Assembly (NCBI GenBank): GCA_022511505.1
Contig: JAFLTK010000025.1
Coordinates: 1-10,987 of the forward strand
DNA length: 10,987 nucleotides
Direction of reading: 5' to 3'
Source: Muribaculaceae bacterium
GTDB taxonomy: Bacteria > Bacteroidota > Bacteroidia > Bacteroidales > Muribaculaceae
Shown piece after piece: positions 7,025 through 10,987 of the stretch. The number at the start of each line of letters is the position of its first letter. Within the stretch, counting starts at the first letter, position 1. The notes under the pieces were generated by a model. That model ran no database searches. It saw only the letters and a program-made list of their open reading frames with translations, and had not been told where the DNA came from. The translations under genes and the position numbers were made by a program.

Positions 7025-7053
7025 TGGCTGAAATCATAATAATAGAATTTACT

Positions 7054-7884
7054 ATGTTACGAAAACTATTCTTTCTTGTCATTGCAATCTCGTCGCTGAA
7101 TTGCAGTGCCGCTTCTCTCCCCTTTGATGTGGAGACACCTAATCTTAAGTTTGTAACCGCCAATGGTGTCAACATTCGCAAGACGCCATCGACCTCGGCA
7201 CAGCGCCTCATGTATAACGTGGAGGATGGTGAAATGGCCGAAGAGTTTGGCGGTGAAATAATTGATGTAACATTCTGGTCGTCGGCTGCTACCAACGCCA
7301 AACGTAAGGCATTTCCTTTCCGTGGGCCCGCTAAGGTGGTCAGCGAGTCAAACGGATGGTATGAAATCAACGGCTTCGGCGCAGAAGGCCGGGGAACCGG
7401 TTGGGTAAGTGCGAGTGTCACAAAGCCCTATACACCGGCGTCAATCGTCTATCCCAAAGCACCCGTCGAATCTGAGAATTGGAAATGGATAACCGGAATG
7501 CCAGGCGTGAAAGATGGCGAATATGCACTGGCTTTTGAGTGGGTAGGCGATGCTTGCCCGGCAATCATTTATGTAGGCAAGATTGTCAACGGAATGCTCG
7601 TGTGCCCCTACAGTTTCGGTACAGCCAACGAACCCGTCAATATAATAAAAGACGAAGATTATCCCGAGGCAAAATTACTGCCGCCCGGTGCATCATTTTT
7701 TGTAACCGGATGGACTCTCGTGCTTGGAAAGGCCGAAGACGAAAAAGACAACTTAGGATATGAATTTCCCGTCTTCAATAAGATTAACAACAATATGGTC
7801 GCCGAGATTATCAGCAAAGCAACGCCACTCCCTTCTCCGGTTGTAATTTGCCCCTTCAATGAATATTCTCTCGGAATATATTAA
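7054..7884 (+). CDS. Secreted SH3b-domain protein of unknown function
   Basis: Seen: 276 residues from the ATG at 7054. An in-frame ATG 42 bases upstream adds MLIFVAEIIIIEFT before the signal peptide and overlaps the promoter, so it was not used. The N-terminus MLRKLFFLVIAISSLNCSA is a signal peptide, probably cleaved near CSA|AS. The Cys at 17 has Asn before it, so a lipobox is unlikely. Residues about 31-123 look like a bacterial SH3 domain: VTANGVNIRKTPSTSAQRL at the start and GWYEINGF...GRGTGWVSAS at the end, with an insertion (about 60-95) longer than usual. Residues about 140-276 are a Trp/Gly/Pro-rich region that I do not recognise. Known: SH3b domains often bind cell-wall peptides or polysaccharide. 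Inference: a periplasmic or surface protein with its own promoter, probably independent of the restriction operon that begins 56 bases later. Confidence 0.8.
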   Translation: MLRKLFFLVIAISSLNCSAASLPFDVETPNLKFVTANGVNIRKTPSTSAQRLMYNVEDGEMAEEFGGEIIDVTFWSSAATNAKRKAFPFRGPAKVVSESNGWYEINGFGAEGRGTGWVSASVTKPYTPASIVYPKAPVESENWKWITGMPGVKDGEYALAFEWVGDACPAIIYVGKIVNGMLVCPYSFGTANEPVNIIKDEDYPEAKLLPPGASFFVTGWTLVLGKAEDEKDNLGYEFPVFNKINNNMVAEIISKATPLPSPVVICPFNEYSLGIY

Positions 7885-7940
7885 CCCCGTGAATCATCGT
7901 GGAGCGACTATGTATTAATTAGATATAATCTTCAAAAAAT

Positions 7941-9509
7941 ATGGCTACAAGCACCCAACAAAAACAAGAACTTTTCAAAGCAATATGGGCTACTGCCGAA
8001 GACCTCCGAAACTCAGTGGATGGGTGGGATTTCAAGAGTTATGTCCTGGGCATACTTTTTTATCGTTTCATCTCCGAAAATATTACAAATTACGTCAATG
8101 CCATGCAACGCGAGGCCGGGATGACCAACTTTGATTATGCCAATTTCCCGGACGATGAAGCCGCCGAGGCCAAGGACGACCTCGTGCGCGAGAAAGGTTT
8201 CTTTATCTTGCCCTCTCATCTTTTCTGCAACGTCAGAGCAAAAGCCAAGAGCGACCCTAACCTTAACGTCACCCTCGAGAACATTTTCAAAGCCATCGAA
8301 GCATCGGCCGTCGGCACCGAGAGTGAGGCCGACCTCAAAGGACTATTTGCCGATATCGACGTAAATTCTATTAAACTCGGTGGCACCGTTGAGAAGCGCA
8401 ACGAGCAACTAACCAAGATTCTCAACAACATAGGTGCTATCGACCTCAAGGGTGATTATGCCGACAATCAAATTGATATCTTTGGCGACGCCTACGAGTT
8501 TCTGATGACAATGTATGCGTCGAATGCCGGCAAGAGCGGTGGCGAGTTTTTCACGCCTCAGGAGGTCAGCGAACTGCTCGCCCGGCTCGTGAGTCACGAC
8601 CGCGAGTATGTGAACAAAGTTTATGACCCTGCTTGCGGCTCAGGTTCCCTGTTGCTACAGTTTGCCAAAGTGCTTGGCAAGGAGAATGTCAAAAAAGGCT
8701 TTTTCGGTCAGGAATTGAATATTACGACATACAACCTGTGTCGCATCAACATGTTTCTACACGACATCAATTACGCCCATTTTGACATTCAAAACGAGGA
8801 CACGCTTCTTCATCCGGCCCATTGGGACGACGAGCCTTTTGACGCCATCGTTTCCAACCCGCCGTATTCCACAAAGTGGGTGGGCGATGATAACCCCTTG
8901 CTAATCAACGACCCGCGTTTTGCTCCTGCCGGCGTTCTCGCACCAAAAAGCAAAAGCGACCTCGCGTTCACCATGCACATGCTCCACTGGCTCTCGACCG
9001 AGGGAACGGCGGCAATCGTCGAGTTTCCCGGCGTGCTTTATCGCGGCGGCAAGGAGCAAAAAATACGTCAGTATCTGATCGACAACAACTATGTCGACAC
9101 CGTCATTCAATTACCGGTCAACCTTTTCTTTGGCGTCTCGATTGCCACTTGCATCATCGTTCTCAAGAAATCGAAACGAGAAAACAAAACCTTGTTCATA
9201 GATGCATCAAAACTCTTTGTTCACGAGGGAAACAAAAACAAACTCTCGCCCGAAAACATCCGAGCGATTGTCGACGAATATGCCGAGCGCAAGGAGATAC
9301 CTCATTTCTCTGCATTAATACCCAACGCTCAGATAGCCGAAAACGGCTATAACCTTTCAGTCAGCAGTTATGTAGAGGCCGAGGACACACGTCCCAAGAC
9401 CGACATCCGCGAACTTAACGCCCGCATTGCCCGCATCGTCGAAAACGAGAACCGTCTCCGTGCCGAGATCGACGCCATCATCAAAGAACTGGAGGAACAA
9501 ACAGCATGA
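7941..9509 (+). CDS. hsdM: Type I restriction-modification system methyltransferase subunit (HsdM)
   Basis: Seen: 522 residues, a usual HsdM length. The N-terminal helical domain (about 1-165) contains FKSYVLGILFYRFISENI. Residues 180-217 carry IFGDAYEFLM...GKSGGEFFTPQEVSELLARLV. The catalytic domain has motif I DPACGSGSLLL (229-239, S-adenosylmethionine binding) and motif IV NPPY (306-309, target-adenine pocket). The C-terminus (about 488-520) is a charged coiled-coil-like helix, suited to assembly with HsdS. Known: HsdM methylates adenine N6 in the bipartite site chosen by HsdS, and with HsdR forms the restriction complex. The TGA at 9507-9509 overlaps the Fic gene start (ATGA), which implies translational coupling. 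No clear promoter was found in the 56 bases upstream. All catalytic motifs are intact. Confidence 0.97.
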   Translation: MATSTQQKQELFKAIWATAEDLRNSVDGWDFKSYVLGILFYRFISENITNYVNAMQREAGMTNFDYANFPDDEAAEAKDDLVREKGFFILPSHLFCNVRAKAKSDPNLNVTLENIFKAIEASAVGTESEADLKGLFADIDVNSIKLGGTVEKRNEQLTKILNNIGAIDLKGDYADNQIDIFGDAYEFLMTMYASNAGKSGGEFFTPQEVSELLARLVSHDREYVNKVYDPACGSGSLLLQFAKVLGKENVKKGFFGQELNITTYNLCRINMFLHDINYAHFDIQNEDTLLHPAHWDDEPFDAIVSNPPYSTKWVGDDNPLLINDPRFAPAGVLAPKSKSDLAFTMHMLHWLSTEGTAAIVEFPGVLYRGGKEQKIRQYLIDNNYVDTVIQLPVNLFFGVSIATCIIVLKKSKRENKTLFIDASKLFVHEGNKNKLSPENIRAIVDEYAERKEIPHFSALIPNAQIAENGYNLSVSSYVEAEDTRPKTDIRELNARIARIVENENRLRAEIDAIIKELEEQTA

Positions 9510-10393
9510 GCCAAGAAACTCGTAAAATATCCATCCGGTTCTATAAGAATCGTGAAGTTCGTGCCGTTTGGGACGAAACAGAAGGTAAATGGTATTTTTC
9601 TGCACCAGACCTTATAGGGGCCATAAACGAACAAGATGATTACCAGAAAAACCGTAATTATTGGAAATACCTAAAGACCAAACTTAAAGCTGAAAAGCCT
9701 GAACTGGTTAGTACCACTAACCAGTTGAAATTACTTGCTCCTGATGGGAAACGTCGTTTGACTGATGTCATTGACCAGAATGGGGTTACTCTCATTGCAA
9801 GTGTTTTTCCTAATAGTAAGGCGACTGAATTTCTTAGTTGGTTTACCTATTCTGAAAACACCATTGATGGACAAAGTAGAAAAAAAGCATATACTTTTTG
9901 GGAAAGCAATCTTGTGGCTGATAAAGATATAGGATCGGTTAAAGCCCTTCAGCAAATTCATGCTTATATCTTTGGAGGGCTGTATGATTTCGCAGGTAAA
10001 ATTCGCAACAAAACAATTGCTAAAGGTAATACCTTATTTTGTTTAGCCGAATATTTGCATCAGAACTTAAAAACGATTGAGAAGATGCCCGAAACGACCT
10101 TTGATGAGATAATTGATAAATATGTCGAGATGAATGTTGCCCACCCCTTTATGGAGGGTAACGGCCGCTCCACGCGAATTTGGCTCGATTTGATTTTAAA
10201 GAAGAATCTTGGTCATTGTGTAGATTGGAGCAAGATAAATAAGCATGATTATCTGAACGCAATGATTGAAAGTCATCTTGATTCAACAAAAATTAAAAAA
10301 CTACTCTATGGCGCATTGACCGACAAAATCAATGACCGCGAGATGTTTATGAAAGGCATCGACTATTCCTATTATTACGAACAAGAAGATTAA
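9506..10393 (+). CDS. Fic-domain protein with N-terminal BRO-N/RhuM-like domain, inside the hsd operon
   Basis: Seen: 295 residues. Residues about 8-112 (WYFSAPDLIGAI, NYWKYLKTKLK, STTNQLKLLAPDGKRRLTDVID) resemble the N-terminal domain of phage antirepressor, DinD-like and RhuM-type proteins. Residues about 118-280 are a Fic domain with a flap-like segment KIRNKTIAKGN (165-175) and the full motif HPFMEGNGRSTR (213-224): catalytic His213, metal-binding Glu217, phosphate-binding GNGR and Arg224. Known: Fic enzymes with this motif usually transfer AMP from ATP to Ser/Thr/Tyr of target proteins, often as toxins. Inference: a regulator or back-up toxin tied to the restriction system, or an effector using the N-terminal domain for DNA or protein recognition. 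It overlaps hsdM by 4 bases and ends 6 bases before hsdS, so all three should be one transcript. The DNA is more AT-rich than hsdM. No separate antitoxin gene is visible; the C-terminal SYYYEQ may be a degenerate inhibitory motif. Confidence 0.9.
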   Translation: MSQETRKISIRFYKNREVRAVWDETEGKWYFSAPDLIGAINEQDDYQKNRNYWKYLKTKLKAEKPELVSTTNQLKLLAPDGKRRLTDVIDQNGVTLIASVFPNSKATEFLSWFTYSENTIDGQSRKKAYTFWESNLVADKDIGSVKALQQIHAYIFGGLYDFAGKIRNKTIAKGNTLFCLAEYLHQNLKTIEKMPETTFDEIIDKYVEMNVAHPFMEGNGRSTRIWLDLILKKNLGHCVDWSKINKHDYLNAMIESHLDSTKIKKLLYGALTDKINDREMFMKGIDYSYYYEQED

Positions 10394-10399
10394 CGCTAT

Positions 10400-10987
10400 A
10401 TGAGCAAACTACAAGACCTTATCACCCGCCTCTGCCCCGACGGAGTGCCGTTCAAACCCCTCGGAGAATTGGGCGAATTTTTTGGTGGGTTAACTGGTAA
10501 ATCCAAGGATGACTTTAAAGATGGAAATGCAAAATTCATCACTTATATGAATGTTTATTCAAATCCATCCTTAAATTTAAATATTACTGATTTTGTTAAG
10601 GTTAGTCCTACCGAGAAGCAGAATCAAATTAAAAAAGGTGATATATTATTTACCGGCTCATCCGAAACCCCTAATGAATGTGGTATCACTTCAGTAGTAA
10701 CAAAAAACGTTGATGAACCAATTTATCTGAATTCTTTCTGCTTTGGATTGAGATTAAAAGAAAAAGAAATTTTTCTTCCCGATTTTCTAAAACATTGTAT
10801 GAGAGGCTTTGAAATGCGGCAACAGATTTCAAAAACAGCCAGTGGTGTAACTCGCTTTAATGTTTCAAAGGCGCGGCTTGCAAAAGTGTTGATTCCTGTG
10901 CCACCATTAGAAGTTCAGGAGGAGATTGTAAAAATTCTTGACCGTTTCACGGAATATACAGCGGAGCTGCAAGCGGAGCTGCAAGCG
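10400..10987 (+). CDS. hsdS: Type I restriction-modification specificity subunit (HsdS), N-terminal 196 residues (cut by right edge)
   Basis: Seen: an open frame from the ATG at 10400 to the window end, 196 residues beginning MSKLQDLITRLCPDGVPFKPLGEL, a start common to Bacteroidetes HsdS proteins. Residues about 17-165 form the first target-recognition domain (ITYMNVYSNP, KKGDILFTGSSETPNECGI, YLNSFCFGLRL, ISKTASGVTRFNVSKARLAKVLIPVPPLEVQ). That last PVPPLEVQEEIVKILDRFTEYTAELQAELQA stretch is the start of the central conserved helix. Known: HsdS has two target-recognition domains, each reading half of a bipartite site, separated by helices that act as a ruler. The second domain lies beyond the window. 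The first 65 bases are GC-rich and the recognition segment is AT-rich, a mosaic pattern usual for exchanged specificity domains. It starts 6 bases after the Fic stop. Confidence 0.95.
   Translation, partial: MSKLQDLITRLCPDGVPFKPLGELGEFFGGLTGKSKDDFKDGNAKFITYMNVYSNPSLNLNITDFVKVSPTEKQNQIKKGDILFTGSSETPNECGITSVVTKNVDEPIYLNSFCFGLRLKEKEIFLPDFLKHCMRGFEMRQQISKTASGVTRFNVSKARLAKVLIPVPPLEVQEEIVKILDRFTEYTAELQAELQA
10961..10987 (+). repeat. Tandem 12-base repeat in the central region of hsdS
   Basis: GCGGAGCTGCAA occurs at 10961-10972 and again, identically, at 10973-10984; GCG at 10985-10987 begins another unit before the window ends. In frame it gives TAEL-QAEL-QA. In EcoR124-family HsdS a TAEL-type 12-base repeat at the same place occurs in two or three copies and sets the spacer length of the recognition site. 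The total copy number cannot be seen here. Confidence 0.85.

Noticed and set aside
7012..7053. Upstream ATG extending the SH3b protein by 14 residues
   Set aside because: It lies inside the -7 element of a consensus promoter and would place a second hydrophobic segment ahead of a normal signal peptide.
7885..7940. TATAAT-like sequence before hsdM as a sigma70 promoter
   Set aside because: Bacteroidetes primary sigma factors do not use the TTGACA/TATAAT pair, and there is no matching upstream box.

Overview
The window looks like a chromosomal segment of a Bacteroidales bacterium. The evidence is two exact TTG/TTTG-N19-TAnnTTTG promoters of the Bacteroidetes type, the absence of strong Shine-Dalgarno sequences, and proteins of Bacteroidetes families (DUF6089, DUF6242, DUF6155, DPP5-like S9 peptidase). 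The mixed GC content and AT-rich intergenic repeats make a Muribaculaceae-like gut commensal plausible, but that narrower placement is inference.

Layout. (1) Positions 1-2729 on the minus strand hold three envelope-related genes, read in the order DUF6242 lipoprotein, DUF6089 outer-membrane-type protein, uppS. uppS makes the undecaprenyl carrier for peptidoglycan and surface glycans and runs off the left edge. (2) Positions 2730-3012 are a divergent promoter region. (3) On the plus strand come prs (PRPP synthase), a secreted S9/DPP5-like peptidase, a DUF6155 gene and a secreted SH3b protein. Just upstream of the peptidase and of the DUF6155 gene are two copies of the same kind of intergenic element, a degenerate heptad array (NTAAACT) running into an AT-rich perfect hairpin. 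(4) From 7941 to the right edge lies a type I restriction-modification operon: hsdM, a Fic-domain gene overlapping hsdM by 4 bases, and hsdS starting 6 bases after the Fic stop and cut by the window edge. hsdR is not seen and would be expected further right.

The most interesting part is the restriction operon. The Fic protein carries a complete HPFxEGNGRxxR motif behind an N-terminal domain resembling phage antirepressor/BRO-N/RhuM-type proteins, and it is translationally wired between the methyltransferase and specificity subunits. hsdS ends, in this window, in tandem 12-base repeats encoding TAEL-QAEL-QA at the central junction. This is the type of repeat that sets the DNA spacer length in EcoR124-like enzymes and that can expand or contract. 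Fic and the hsdS target-recognition segment are visibly more AT-rich than hsdM, which fits a modular, exchangeable defence cassette next to housekeeping genes. No tRNA, rRNA, insertion sequence, integrase or CRISPR array was seen.
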